64,000 bases of DNA from an uncultured Thermoanaerobaculia bacterium (GCA_951813015.1 CATOTG010000002.1:248001-312000); one strand, 5' to 3'. Numbered from the stretch's first letter, positions 45,029 to 53,823 are shown. The notes: a model not told the origin generated them from the sequence alone. Program-made: numbers and translations.

Positions 45029-45961
45029 ATGAACGGCACTCAAGCGCAATCCACCTCCAGTCCAAGGGCAGGCGAGCGTTCACTGTCTCCGAGTTCCCGC
45101 GCCGCGGGAACACCTCTGGCCCTCCGCTTTCCGCGACGCCACGAGCCGCCCGCCGCCCACCCGAGAGCGCGCGGACCTTCTGCGCGGTCGAGACGCCGCA
45201 TCTTCTCGCCAACGAATGCACGTCCGAGCTTTCCGGGCGACGTCCGTGAGCCGTCTCCCCAAACCAAGGCCCTCCATGCGCTGGAGACTCTTCTGAACCA
45301 CGACACCCGCATCCTGAGGTACGCCGAAGAGCGCGGTATCACTCGCCTTGTCCATTTCACCCGAGCTCACTCCCTGAGCCGGATACTTGATGACGGCATG
45401 ATTCGGTCGACCCGAAGGCTACTTCTCGAGCACCGCTCCCCGGCGAGAAACGACTTCCAGCGGCTCGACAATCACCGCGACTTCATCTGCTGCTCGATTC
45501 AAGTGCCGAACGTGTACGTACTGAACGACTATTCTCAGCGATTTCGCGACACTTCCTGGGTCATCCTGTTCCTCGAACCGGAGGCCCTCGGGCGTCCCAC
45601 CACCAGGTTTTCGCCGGTCAACGCCGCCACTGCGGGCGGAAAACACGTTCAAGAGGGGTTCGAGGGCTTCCGTTCCCTCTTCGAGAAGGAGGCGCCGGGG
45701 CCTCGAGCGATCACGAGGGCAGAGCACCATCGGCCGAATTGTCCGACCGACATTCAGGCCGAGGTACTCGTGAAGGACGCCATCCCGACGTCTTCCATAG
45801 CAAGAGTGTTCGTGAACAAGGAATGTGTCAGGAGGAAGATTGCACCACGGCTAGCAGGTCTCCGGCTCCAACCCGAGGACCAACCTGCACTCTTTGAAAA
45901 GAGGAATGTCGAGAGCTGGGTCCGCTACGACCGTCGGCAATCGCAGGGCGCTGATGGCTGA
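45029..45961 (+). CDS. DarT1-like DNA ADP-ribosyltransferase toxin (DUF4433)
   Basis: The 310-residue product carries a DarT-type domain from about residue 80. Its features are ITRLVHFTRAHSLSRILDDG (NAD-binding first motif), DFICCSIQVPNVYVLNDY, with the aromatic/Tyr strand, and CPTDIQAEVLVKDAIPTSSI with the Glu near residue 245 as the likely catalytic acid. Proteins of this family ADP-ribosylate bases in DNA; the DarT1 branch targets guanosine. The neighbour, which overlaps by 8 bases, is a NADAR-type antitoxin, which supports DarT1. The first 80 residues are Arg/Pro/Ser-rich and unlike the family, so the start may be wrong. Base composition is lower in GC than sucB. Confidence 0.75.
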   Translation: MNGTQAQSTSSPRAGERSLSPSSRAAGTPLALRFPRRHEPPAAHPRARGPSARSRRRIFSPTNARPSFPGDVREPSPQTKALHALETLLNHDTRILRYAEERGITRLVHFTRAHSLSRILDDGMIRSTRRLLLEHRSPARNDFQRLDNHRDFICCSIQVPNVYVLNDYSQRFRDTSWVILFLEPEALGRPTTRFSPVNAATAGGKHVQEGFEGFRSLFEKEAPGPRAITRAEHHRPNCPTDIQAEVLVKDAIPTSSIARVFVNKECVRRKIAPRLAGLRLQPEDQPALFEKRNVESWVRYDRRQSQGADG

Positions 45962-46691
45962 ACGTCTCGTCTTTTCGCCCGACCCCGACGGTTGTCTGGT
46001 TCAGGAACACAAGGTCCAGTTTCAGTGGTTCCCCGGTTTCTCTCTCGGCCAGAAGCAACGGAGCATCGAATCGCTTCATCGCGCCGCCGAAGCAGACCTG
46101 GGCGGTCCGATTCTGGAAGTTTCAACGAAATCCCCAAGTTGCCTCGGCAGGAAACTGAGTGCGTTCAACTTGAGCATCTCGCACCGGGGCCGACGAATTG
46201 TCCTGGAGGCGGCGTTTCAGGGGTCCAAGGTGTTTGAAGGACGCAACGGCCCGGGCGAGTCTCTTTTCTCGGAACGCTCCGGTCGGGACGTCAAATGGCT
46301 GATGCGTCCGTATGCGGATTCTCCATTGAAGGAGTTTCGCTGGAATGAAGAATCGTGGCCCTTGCAACCACTGAGCGCCTTCTACGACTGGCTCTACCTC
46401 CAGGCACTGGGCGAACTGAACAGCTCGGACCCCGGTTTCGGCCCGTGCCTTGGCAAGTACAAGGGTTTCACGGACATTGAGTTCAATCACAAGAAGTCCC
46501 TGAATTGTCAGGCGCGATCGTGCGCACTTTACGTTGCCCTGCTGAGGCGAGAGGACCAGGGCTGGCTGGATCGCGTGCCCGAGCGAGCTGATTTTCTCCG
46601 TATGCTCTCTGAGCGAGGATATGGTTCACCGGGTCGAGAGGCGCCAGATGGAACCGGGAAACGGCAGTCGTCTCTTCCGGGTGTCTCCTAG
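45954..46691 (+). CDS. DarT1-associated NADAR-type antitoxin (ADP-ribosylglycosidase)
   Basis: A 245-residue protein whose ATG at 45954 overlaps the toxin stop by 8 bases. Conserved stretches are FQWFPGFSLGQKQRSIESLH, GRKLSAFNLSISHRG, LEAAFQGSKVFEG, PLSAFYDWLYLQAL and FTDIEFNHKKSLNCQARSCA. These match the family annotated as DarT1-associated NADAR antitoxins, which remove ADP-ribose from guanine bases. This is recalled from family knowledge; no search was run. Order toxin then antitoxin with overlap suits coupled expression. The C-terminal 20 residues (GTGKRQSSLPGVS) look unstructured. Confidence 0.75.
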   Translation: MAERLVFSPDPDGCLVQEHKVQFQWFPGFSLGQKQRSIESLHRAAEADLGGPILEVSTKSPSCLGRKLSAFNLSISHRGRRIVLEAAFQGSKVFEGRNGPGESLFSERSGRDVKWLMRPYADSPLKEFRWNEESWPLQPLSAFYDWLYLQALGELNSSDPGFGPCLGKYKGFTDIEFNHKKSLNCQARSCALYVALLRREDQGWLDRVPERADFLRMLSERGYGSPGREAPDGTGKRQSSLPGVS

Positions 46692-46996
46692 GCCCTGAGC
46701 ACCGCATGACACCCAGCGATCGGATCTCCGATGGCGTCGGCACGAGGCGAGACCGCTCGTGGCCAAGCGATAGACCTTCTTTCGCGGATTTGGCGGTAAG
46801 GTCTGGCCTTCGTCCACCTGTCGACGTGGCGGTGCAGACTGGTTGGGGGGCGGCAGGGTCACGAGTATCCTCGTTCCTTCGGGGCGACCACACAAGAGTC
46901 ATGCGGCCTTCGGAGCCCGGGAACGATAAACGCCCGGCGGCGACTATCGGGACCGGCCCGGCTGGCGCCTGAACCGCCCGGCACCCTTCGACAACC
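46692..46996 (+). promoter_or_regulatory. Spacer between the two island modules, with two palindromes
   Basis: These 305 bases hold no gene. A 14-base palindrome ATCGGATCTCCGAT (46719-46732) and a stem CACGAG (46741-46746) / CTCGTG (46756-46761) with a 9-base loop lie close together after the antitoxin gene. They could be operators for the NYN-NTPase pair or a weak terminator for the toxin-antitoxin pair; no poly-T tract follows. Confidence 0.4.
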
Positions 46997-47608
46997 ATGC
47001 ACGGAATCGCCCTCGTTGACTATGACAACGTGCGCCACCGGAATCTGTCTGGGCGCTTCCAGGCTGCGCGCGCGGACCACGAGCTCTGGGCAACGGATCT
47101 GGTGTCCGAGGTCACGCTGGCGTGCAGACGGGCGCTGCCGGACCTTGTCGAGCTTGATCTTCGCCTCTATGGCGGCTGGACGGACGAGAACGGTCGCTGG
47201 AGTCCGAGCGCCGAGTGGCTTCTGCCCTTGGTCACATCGCTTCGCGGTCGCCGACACGGTATTCTCGTTCGGCCTGTGCTCGCAGTTGCGATGACCCGGT
47301 TTCCTCTGGTCAAACTGCGCGGGACGATCCGCCTGCAGTCCCGCAGGCGGCGCCAGAAGATGGTTGACGGTATGCTGGGCTTTGACGCCCTCCACTTCGC
47401 CAGGAACGCCGCTCACCCATTGGGCATGCTGACTATCGTAAGCGACGACGACGACATGATCCCTGCTCTTCTGACTGTTCAAGACGCCAGCACGGCGCCT
47501 ACCATCTGGCTCCGCAAGCGCGCTGTCGGCGCCGGCCTGAACGACTCGGCGCTACAGCATCAGGGCGTGTCGATCCAATCGTTTGGGCGAACGGAATCAG
47601 TCAAATGA
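46997..47608 (+). CDS. NYN/PIN-like nuclease domain protein
   Basis: A 203-residue protein. The NYN pattern of the PIN superfamily is visible: GIALVDYDNVRHRNL with the first acidic residues near position 8, LDLRLYGGWTDENGRW, QKMVDGMLGFDALHFA with a mid-chain acidic pair, and MLTIVSDDDDMIPALLTVQD, the terminal acidic cluster that would bind metal. All three acidic sites are present, so RNase activity is plausible. The stop overlaps the start of the STAND NTPase gene (ATGA at 47605-47608), which argues for a stoichiometric partner. It is the best candidate effector of the pair. No antitoxin-like gene is adjacent. Confidence 0.75.
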   Translation: MHGIALVDYDNVRHRNLSGRFQAARADHELWATDLVSEVTLACRRALPDLVELDLRLYGGWTDENGRWSPSAEWLLPLVTSLRGRRHGILVRPVLAVAMTRFPLVKLRGTIRLQSRRRRQKMVDGMLGFDALHFARNAAHPLGMLTIVSDDDDMIPALLTVQDASTAPTIWLRKRAVGAGLNDSALQHQGVSIQSFGRTESVK

Positions 47609-49887
47609 CGGAGTCCTTTCCCTCCACGTCCTACTGGGTTCCTCGCATCCGGAACGACCTTGCGTCCTTTGCCGACCCCGGATCGACCGTTGACCTCCAG
47701 CTCAACGGCCGGGACATTCAGGCCGTCTGGGAGATGCGTGGCCGGACCCGCAGTGACACCTTTCGCGTCGATCAGCAAGGCGGCTCTTACAAGATGGAGC
47801 GCCGCAGAAAGGTGCCCTATCGGCAGTTCCTCGCCGGGCCGGAGATGGCCGACCTGAGGACGGTCGCGACGAGGATTCAGCGCGCCTCGCCCAAGGAACT
47901 CTTTGTTCCGACCAGGGCGAGACGCGAGGGCGGAACCGAGAAGGACGCCATCGATCTTCTTCAGGAATTGGTGGACGACGAAGGGAGCCTCGACGCGACC
48001 CGTCTGATCATGGTGACCGGCGAGGCGGGCGGCGGAAAGACGCGCGTCCTGCGAGAGCTTGTCCGTCAGCAGGCCCGCGCCTACATTGCCGCCGAAGCGG
48101 ACGCCCTCTACCTCTACGTCAATGCCCAGGGTCGCGCACTCGCTCGCCTGAACGAGGCCTTGGCGACCGAGCTACAGGACCTCCGGGTTGGCCTGACTTA
48201 CCATTCCGTCGGAAGTCTCACCCGCCTCGGCCTCCTGGTCCCGATCATCGACGGGTTCGACGAACTTCTCGGGGTCAGTGGCTACGACGATGCGTTCTCG
48301 TCGCTGACAAGCTTCCTCGAGCAACTGGAGGGAGAAGGCCAACTGATCGCCTCGGCGCGCTCCGTCTACTACGAAGAGGAGTTCCGTGCGAGGGCCGGCA
48401 GACCAACCGCCGCTGAACTCAGCTGGGAGGAGGCTCCCGTCGCCATTTGCGACTGGACAGAGCGGGAGCGCGGGATCTACGTCGACCGCGTGGCAGAAGG
48501 GAAGAACCTCTCGTCACAAAGGCGCATCGCCCTGGAGCACGGCCTCAAGAGTGTCTTTTCGGGTCCGAACGAACCTCTGGCCCAGAAGCCCTTCTTCCTT
48601 GCGCGCACCTCGGAACTGCTGCTTGCGGGGCACACATTCGACGACGGCGACGATCTCCTCACTCTGCTCGTTCAGGGCTTCCTTCACCGAGAACGACAGG
48701 AAAAGCTGCTTGACCGCCAACAAACCCCCCTTCTCGGGCACAACGAACTGGAGTCCCTGCTGTGCGAACTCGCGCTAGAAATGTGGAATCAGGAAACCCG
48801 GGAACTGGACACCCGGTCGATTCGGGAGGTCGCGGAGTACGTCCTGACCATCGCAGAAGTACCCGAATCCACTCAGCAGATCGTACTGGAAAGAGTCCTC
48901 TCCCTGGCTCTTCTGGTCAGGAGCCGTTACGACCGCGGCTTGGCGTTTGAGCACGAGGCCTTCTTCGCCTACTTCCTGACGCGCGCAATCGTGGACCAGT
49001 ACTTCCAGGAGGACACCGATCTGCGAGCGGTTCTCGGCAGGTCGGCACTTCCCGATGACGTCGCCAATCGGCTCGGTGAAGTTTTGTGGAAGGAAGAGGA
49101 GTCTTCGCAACGTCTTCAGCATCGCGCAGACGCACTGGGTGAGGCGGCCCGACAGAACTGGCTTCGCGCGGCCCAGGTTCAACAGAACGCGGGCCTGATC
49201 CTGCTGGGCCTCATTCGCGCCGCGGCTGAAACCGGCGGCGACGTGACCGACCTTGCCGTTCGTTCGGTGACCTTTCCCGGAGGTCACCTGAGAGGAGTCG
49301 TGTGCAGAGAATGCTCCTTTTCGGAAGTCATCTTTCGCCGGACCGATCTGACGAACACACGCTTTCTGAACTGTCGGGCCGACGAGGTGATGATGATTGA
49401 ACCGCGAGTTTCGAGTAGCACCCGGCTCGAGTTCCACGGACTCGAGCCAAGCGCACACATCCAGGGTCTTCACCTGGTCAACGGATCCGGCAACGTGCTC
49501 TACGATCCCGATGAGGTGGCGAAGGCGATTGCCGACAGAGGCGGCCCGGCGCCAACCGGGCGGAATGGGCGGATCCGAGTGAATCAGAGTCTCCTGCAGC
49601 TTGTCGAAAGGTTGATGCGCGCCTACGGACGTGCCAATCCGGTTTGCGAGGACGACCCCCGCCACAAGACCGTGTTCTCGGACCGGAACTGGAAGGCAGT
49701 CAGAAACCTGCTGCTCCGGCATGGGATCGTTGAGGCTGAACATCGGCCGACGAAGGGGAGACCGAAGAGCTTTCTTCGGAGACAGTTCCTGCCGGCGGAG
49801 GTCATGGCGGGTCTCAGGGAGGGCGCCTCGACGCCATTGGCCATCCGGGATTTCTGGCGAGAGCTCGCCGAGCAGAGTGAGCATTGA
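47605..49887 (+). CDS. STAND/NACHT-like P-loop NTPase with pentapeptide and winged-helix-like C-terminus
   Basis: A 760-residue protein. The P-loop is RLIMVTGEAGGGKTRVLREL near residue 138 and the Walker B VPIIDGFDELLGVSGYDDAF near 211, with a GFDELLG motif like NACHT proteins; QLIASARSVYYEEEF follows as a sensor region. The middle is helical and includes FEHEAFFAYFLTRAIVDQYF, the FxHxxFxxYF signature seen in NACHT-associated winged-helix domains. A short pentapeptide-like block is LRGVVCRECSFSEVIFRRTD then LTNTRFLNC. The final part has a winged-helix-like WKAVRNLLLRHGIVEAEHRP. STAND NTPases sense a phage or cellular trigger and switch on an effector. Here the likely effector is the overlapping NYN gene. 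Its stop overlaps the TTG of lpdA (TTGA). Confidence 0.78.
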   Translation: MTESFPSTSYWVPRIRNDLASFADPGSTVDLQLNGRDIQAVWEMRGRTRSDTFRVDQQGGSYKMERRRKVPYRQFLAGPEMADLRTVATRIQRASPKELFVPTRARREGGTEKDAIDLLQELVDDEGSLDATRLIMVTGEAGGGKTRVLRELVRQQARAYIAAEADALYLYVNAQGRALARLNEALATELQDLRVGLTYHSVGSLTRLGLLVPIIDGFDELLGVSGYDDAFSSLTSFLEQLEGEGQLIASARSVYYEEEFRARAGRPTAAELSWEEAPVAICDWTERERGIYVDRVAEGKNLSSQRRIALEHGLKSVFSGPNEPLAQKPFFLARTSELLLAGHTFDDGDDLLTLLVQGFLHRERQEKLLDRQQTPLLGHNELESLLCELALEMWNQETRELDTRSIREVAEYVLTIAEVPESTQQIVLERVLSLALLVRSRYDRGLAFEHEAFFAYFLTRAIVDQYFQEDTDLRAVLGRSALPDDVANRLGEVLWKEEESSQRLQHRADALGEAARQNWLRAAQVQQNAGLILLGLIRAAAETGGDVTDLAVRSVTFPGGHLRGVVCRECSFSEVIFRRTDLTNTRFLNCRADEVMMIEPRVSSSTRLEFHGLEPSAHIQGLHLVNGSGNVLYDPDEVAKAIADRGGPAPTGRNGRIRVNQSLLQLVERLMRAYGRANPVCEDDPRHKTVFSDRNWKAVRNLLLRHGIVEAEHRPTKGRPKSFLRRQFLPAEVMAGLREGASTPLAIRDFWRELAEQSEH

Positions 49888-51299
49888 CGGATTCCCCCTG
49901 CGACCTGCTGGTGATCGGCGCGGGGCCCGGCGGCTACGTCGCCGCCATTCGCGCGGCCCAACTCGGCTTCAGCACTGCCGTCGTCGACGAGCACGCGGCG
50001 GCCGGCGGCGTCTGCCTGCGGGTGGGCTGCATCCCGAGCAAGGCGCTCCTCGAATCGAGCCAGCGACTCGTCGCGGCTCGCAGCGAGCTCGCCGTCCACG
50101 GCGGCGTCGCGGGCGAGATCGGGCTCGACCTGGCGGCGATGATGAAGCGCAAGGACCGGGTCGTGACGACCCTGACCCGCGGCGTCTCGTCCCTGCTCAG
50201 GAAGAACAAGGTCGACCACATTCAGGGCCGGGCGAAGCTCGGCGCCCAGGTCGGCGAGAGTCGGAGCGTGCTCGTAGCGACCGCGAACGGCGAACGGGAG
50301 ATCCGGGCCCGGAACGTGATCGTCGCCACGGGTTCGCGGCCGGCCAGCCTGCCCGGCATCGAACTCGACGACGACCGCATCGGCGCCAGCACGGAGGCGC
50401 TGGCGTACAGCGAGGCGCCGGAGCGCCTGGTCGTGATCGGCGCCGGCTACATCGGGCTCGAACTGGGCGCGGTCTGGAACCGACTGGGCTCCAAGGTCAC
50501 GGTCCTCGAGTACCTGGACCGCATCCTTCCCGGCGCCGACGCCGAGATTGCCGCGGCGGCCGAGAAGATCTTCCGCCGCCAGGGGCTCGACATCCGCCTC
50601 GGCAGCCGGGTTCGGGGCGCCTCCGTACGAAACGGCAAGGACGGCGAACACTGCGTCGTCGAGATCGAGGGCGCCGACCCGATCGAGTGCGACCGCGTTC
50701 TCGTCGCGGTCGGGCGCGTGCCGATCAGCGATGGCCTGGGACTTAAGGAGACGGGTGTCGCGACGGACGAACGGGGCTTCATCGAGGTCAACGAGCGCTT
50801 CGCCACCTCCGCGCCCGGCGTGTACGCGATCGGCGACGTGATCGGCGGCCCCCAACTGGCCCACAAGGCGGAGGAAGAGGGGATGGCCTGCGTCGAGGGC
50901 ATCGCCGGCGGCTACGTCCACATCGACTACGACGAGATCCCCGGCATCGTGTACACCGAGCCCGAAGTCGCTTCCGTCGGCAAGACAGAGGAAGAACTGC
51001 GGGAAGCCGGAATCGCCTACCGGAAGGGCTCCTTCCCCTTCCGCGCCATCGGCCGGGCACGGGCCACGGGAAGCCTGGAGGGCTTCGTCAAGATCCTCGC
51101 CGGCGCGGACACGGACGAGGTACTCGGCGTCCACATCCTGGGCAGCCACGCCGGCGACCTGATCGCGGAGGCCGTGGCGGCGATCAGCTTCGGCGCCTCG
51201 GCGGAGGATCTCTTCCGCACCAGCCACGCCCACCCCACCCTCGCCGAAGCGATCAAGGAAGCGGCGCTGGCCGTTCACGGCCGGCCGATCCACATGTAG
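49884..51299 (+). CDS. lpdA: Dihydrolipoyl dehydrogenase (E3)
   Basis: A 471-residue flavoprotein that reoxidises the lipoyl groups of 2-oxoglutarate dehydrogenase. DLLVIGAGPGGYVAAIRAAQ is the FAD fold; the redox disulfide is GGVCLRVGCIPSKALLESSQ near residues 44-49. LVVIGAGYIGLELGAVWNRL binds NAD. The C-terminal SHAHPTLAEAIKEAALAVHG carries the His-Glu pair of the active site. The start is forced to the TTG at 49884, because an in-frame TGA lies two codons upstream and no other start precedes the FAD fold. The TTG overlaps the stop of the STAND NTPase, so its translation may depend on that gene. Confidence 0.95.
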   Translation: MTDSPCDLLVIGAGPGGYVAAIRAAQLGFSTAVVDEHAAAGGVCLRVGCIPSKALLESSQRLVAARSELAVHGGVAGEIGLDLAAMMKRKDRVVTTLTRGVSSLLRKNKVDHIQGRAKLGAQVGESRSVLVATANGEREIRARNVIVATGSRPASLPGIELDDDRIGASTEALAYSEAPERLVVIGAGYIGLELGAVWNRLGSKVTVLEYLDRILPGADAEIAAAAEKIFRRQGLDIRLGSRVRGASVRNGKDGEHCVVEIEGADPIECDRVLVAVGRVPISDGLGLKETGVATDERGFIEVNERFATSAPGVYAIGDVIGGPQLAHKAEEEGMACVEGIAGGYVHIDYDEIPGIVYTEPEVASVGKTEEELREAGIAYRKGSFPFRAIGRARATGSLEGFVKILAGADTDEVLGVHILGSHAGDLIAEAVAAISFGASAEDLFRTSHAHPTLAEAIKEAALAVHGRPIHM

Positions 51300-51660
51300 C
51301 CGCCCGTGGGTCGCCGCCGCGGACGCGGGTTCCGCCGGGGACGGTGACCTGGCTGGCTGCACGGGCGTTGCGCATCGCCCAGGCCGATCCGGTGCGCCGG
51401 ACCCCGGGCTTTCCCCGCCGCGTCACGCGGGCGGGCTCGCGAGAAGGTCGATTGCTTCACGGCCGTGGTCAAAAGCGGCCACGGCCTGCTGTTTCGTGAG
51501 GGTCCTGGCTCGTGTTCGAGGCATCGTGCGCCCCCGCAACTTTCAGTGGCTGCCGGGTCGCACGGCGCCGCCAGGCCCTTTCCGGCCCGCTGATAGACTG
51601 CGCCCGCTCATTCTCAGGCAAGTCCTGTCTTGAACCGGAATCTCCCGGAGAACGCTCACC
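51300..51660. other. Intergenic region after lpdA
   Basis: This 361-base gap separates lpdA from the propeller-protein gene. It contains one small minus-strand open frame at 51423-51524 (described separately). No other gene, strong hairpin or promoter box is recognised. Confidence 0.5.
51423..51524 (-). CDS. Possible very small protein or gene remnant
   Basis: A 33-residue frame starts at ATG and reads MPRTRARTLTKQQAVAAFDH then GREAIDLLASPPA. The sequence looks like the N-terminal helix of a small regulator or a prophage-type protein, but no family is recognised, and the neighbours give no context. It may be a chance frame in a GC-rich gap. Confidence 0.25.
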   Translation of the reverse strand: MPRTRARTLTKQQAVAAFDHGREAIDLLASPPA

Positions 51661-53823
51661 GTGATCATGAACCGCACCTGTCCACCACTCCGGTTGGCCT
51701 TGCTCGTTGCCTTCATCCTGTCGGTGGCCCTGCCGCTCGCCGCCCAGGAACCCGCCGAGCCCGCTGCCGTCGAGAACGAGCAGGCCGACGAAACGGCGGC
51801 AGACGGGGACGAGCAGGCCGACGAAACGGCGGCCGAAGAGGAGGAGAAGCCGCCGATCCCGCCCGGCGCCGAGCTTGAGGTGTCCCCCACCGAACTGACT
51901 CTGGAGGTTGGCGACAAGGCGACCCTGACCGCCAGCGTCGTCGGCGACGACGGCGAGACGATCGAGGGTGTCGACATCGTCTTCTTCTCCCGCAACCGCC
52001 GCCGACTCGGAGTCAACCCGGCCGGCGAACTCGAGGCGCATGGTCCGGGCGAGGTCACCGTGATCGCTCTGGTGCCGAAGGAAGTCGAAGACGAGCCGCG
52101 ACGGGCGGAAGCCCTGCTCCGGGTCGAGGTCGAGGTGACGATCCCGAATCCCCCGGTCGAGAGCGTCGAGATCGTGGACCTCCCGGGCGCCTTCTACGCC
52201 GGCACTCACCTGCCGCTGCACGCCCGGGTCGTCGACATCACGGATGTCGTCCGCGACGATGTCGACGTGACCTACTCGAGCTCCGACACGGGTGTGGCCG
52301 CACCGGACGGCTTCGGGGGCCTGGACCTGGTCGCGCCCGGCCAGACCACCCTGACCGCGACCGCCGAGGATGCCTCCTGGCAGGTCGAGATCGCCGTCGC
52401 GCCGAATCCCACCGAACGGCTGGAGGTGACCGCCTCCGCCGACAACGCCCGCACCGGCGATGTCGTCCGGTTCGAGGCGGTCGGCCTCGACCGGGACGGC
52501 GACGCGGTGGAAGACCTGCCGATCCGCTTCCTGGTGGCCGGCACGCCTTCCGCGCGGATTCTGGCGCCTGGAGCAGCGGCCCAGATCGAGCAGGACGGCG
52601 CCTTCGTCGCCGAGCGGTCGGGCATCTACACGGTGACGGCTGTAGCTGGCAATCACTCCGCGAGCCACCCGGTTCGCATCACGCCGCGGCACGTGAACAA
52701 GGACATCGAGTTCGTCGGCCAGGGCAAGGTCAGCGACCGTCGCACGTCGGACCTCTGGGTCTGGGAAGGAACGGACGGGAACGACTACGCGATCACGGGC
52801 ACCTGGGGCGCCGAGGGCCACGCCTATGTCTGGGACGTGACGAACCCCGAGAGCATCGTTCTCATCGATGCGGTCCGCGTGGACGCGCGGACGGTCAACG
52901 ACGTCAAGGTCTCCGAGGACGGCCGGGTCGCGGTGATCAGCCGCGAGGGCGCCTCGAACCGCAAGAACGGCTTCGTCGTCCTCGACGTCTCCGAACCGCA
53001 GGTCGGCGTGCGCATCCTGTCCCGGTTCGACGATCAGTTGCGGGGCGGAGTCCACAACGTGTTCATCCACGACGAGCACGTCTACGCGCTGTCGAACGGC
53101 CGGCGCTTCGACGTGATCAGCATCGAGGATCCAACCCAGCCCTACCGCGTCGGGCGCTTCGAACTCGAGACCCCGGGGCACTCGATCCACGACGTCTGGG
53201 TCGTCGATGGCGTCGCCTTCACCTCGAACTGGGACGATGGCGTGGTCGCAATCGACGTCGGCGGCGCCGGCATGGGCGGCGCACCGAACAACCCCGTGCA
53301 GCTCGGCAGCTACGCCTACCCCAGCGGCTGGAACCACGCCGCCTATCCCTACCGCAGCGAATCGACCGGCAAGTTCTACGTCTTCGCCGGTGACGAGGCG
53401 TTCCCCTACGGCGAACTCGGACGCGACCCCCGTGCGGCGCCGCCCCGGGCGGCCGGCTGGATTCACGTCATCTCTTGGGACGACTGGGAGAATCCCCGCG
53501 AGGTCGCCCGCTACCAGGTGCCCGAGGCGGGGACGCACAACCTCTGGATCGAAGACGACATCATGTACGTCGCCTACTACAACGGCGGCCTGCGCGTCGT
53601 CGACGTCTCGGGCGAACTGCGCGGCGATCTCTACCGGCAGGGCCGCGAGATCGGCATGTTCATGCCGTTCGATCCCGACGCGCTAGTGCCGAACGCACCC
53701 TTCGTCTGGGGCCCCCAGCCCTACAAGGACCACATCTTCTTCTCGGACTGGCACTCCGGGTTGTGGGCGGTCAAGCTGAAAGACCCAGACGATCCGGACC
53801 GCGTCATCGGAGAGCCGCACTAG
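51661..53823 (+). CDS. Exported Ig-like and LVIVD beta-propeller protein
   Basis: A 720-residue exported protein. The GTG at 51661 or ATG at 51667 begins a signal peptide (LALLVAFILSVALPLAAQ), followed by an acidic stretch with ADETAA repeats. Residues 75-350 have bacterial Ig-like beta repeats (VSPTELTLEVGDKATLTASV, VEVTIPNPPVESVEIVDLPG). The rest has LVIVD-type blades: GHAYVWDVTNPESIVLIDAV, NGFVVLDVSEPQVGVRILSR, FDVISIEDPTQPYRVGRFEL and GGLRVVDVSGELRGDLYRQG. Such domains are found in surface or adhesion proteins. A second propeller gene follows. The frame is intact. Confidence 0.78.
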   Translation: MIMNRTCPPLRLALLVAFILSVALPLAAQEPAEPAAVENEQADETAADGDEQADETAAEEEEKPPIPPGAELEVSPTELTLEVGDKATLTASVVGDDGETIEGVDIVFFSRNRRRLGVNPAGELEAHGPGEVTVIALVPKEVEDEPRRAEALLRVEVEVTIPNPPVESVEIVDLPGAFYAGTHLPLHARVVDITDVVRDDVDVTYSSSDTGVAAPDGFGGLDLVAPGQTTLTATAEDASWQVEIAVAPNPTERLEVTASADNARTGDVVRFEAVGLDRDGDAVEDLPIRFLVAGTPSARILAPGAAAQIEQDGAFVAERSGIYTVTAVAGNHSASHPVRITPRHVNKDIEFVGQGKVSDRRTSDLWVWEGTDGNDYAITGTWGAEGHAYVWDVTNPESIVLIDAVRVDARTVNDVKVSEDGRVAVISREGASNRKNGFVVLDVSEPQVGVRILSRFDDQLRGGVHNVFIHDEHVYALSNGRRFDVISIEDPTQPYRVGRFELETPGHSIHDVWVVDGVAFTSNWDDGVVAIDVGGAGMGGAPNNPVQLGSYAYPSGWNHAAYPYRSESTGKFYVFAGDEAFPYGELGRDPRAAPPRAAGWIHVISWDDWENPREVARYQVPEAGTHNLWIEDDIMYVAYYNGGLRVVDVSGELRGDLYRQGREIGMFMPFDPDALVPNAPFVWGPQPYKDHIFFSDWHSGLWAVKLKDPDDPDRVIGEPH

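Noticed and set aside
45004..45249. Small open frame overlapping the start of the DarT1-like gene
   Set aside because: No family features, and it ends inside the toxin gene; probably chance, though it underlines doubt about the toxin start.
51469..53538. Long minus-strand frame over the Ig-like/LVIVD gene
   Set aside because: The plus-strand product has a signal peptide and repeated propeller blades; the antisense frame shows none of this.
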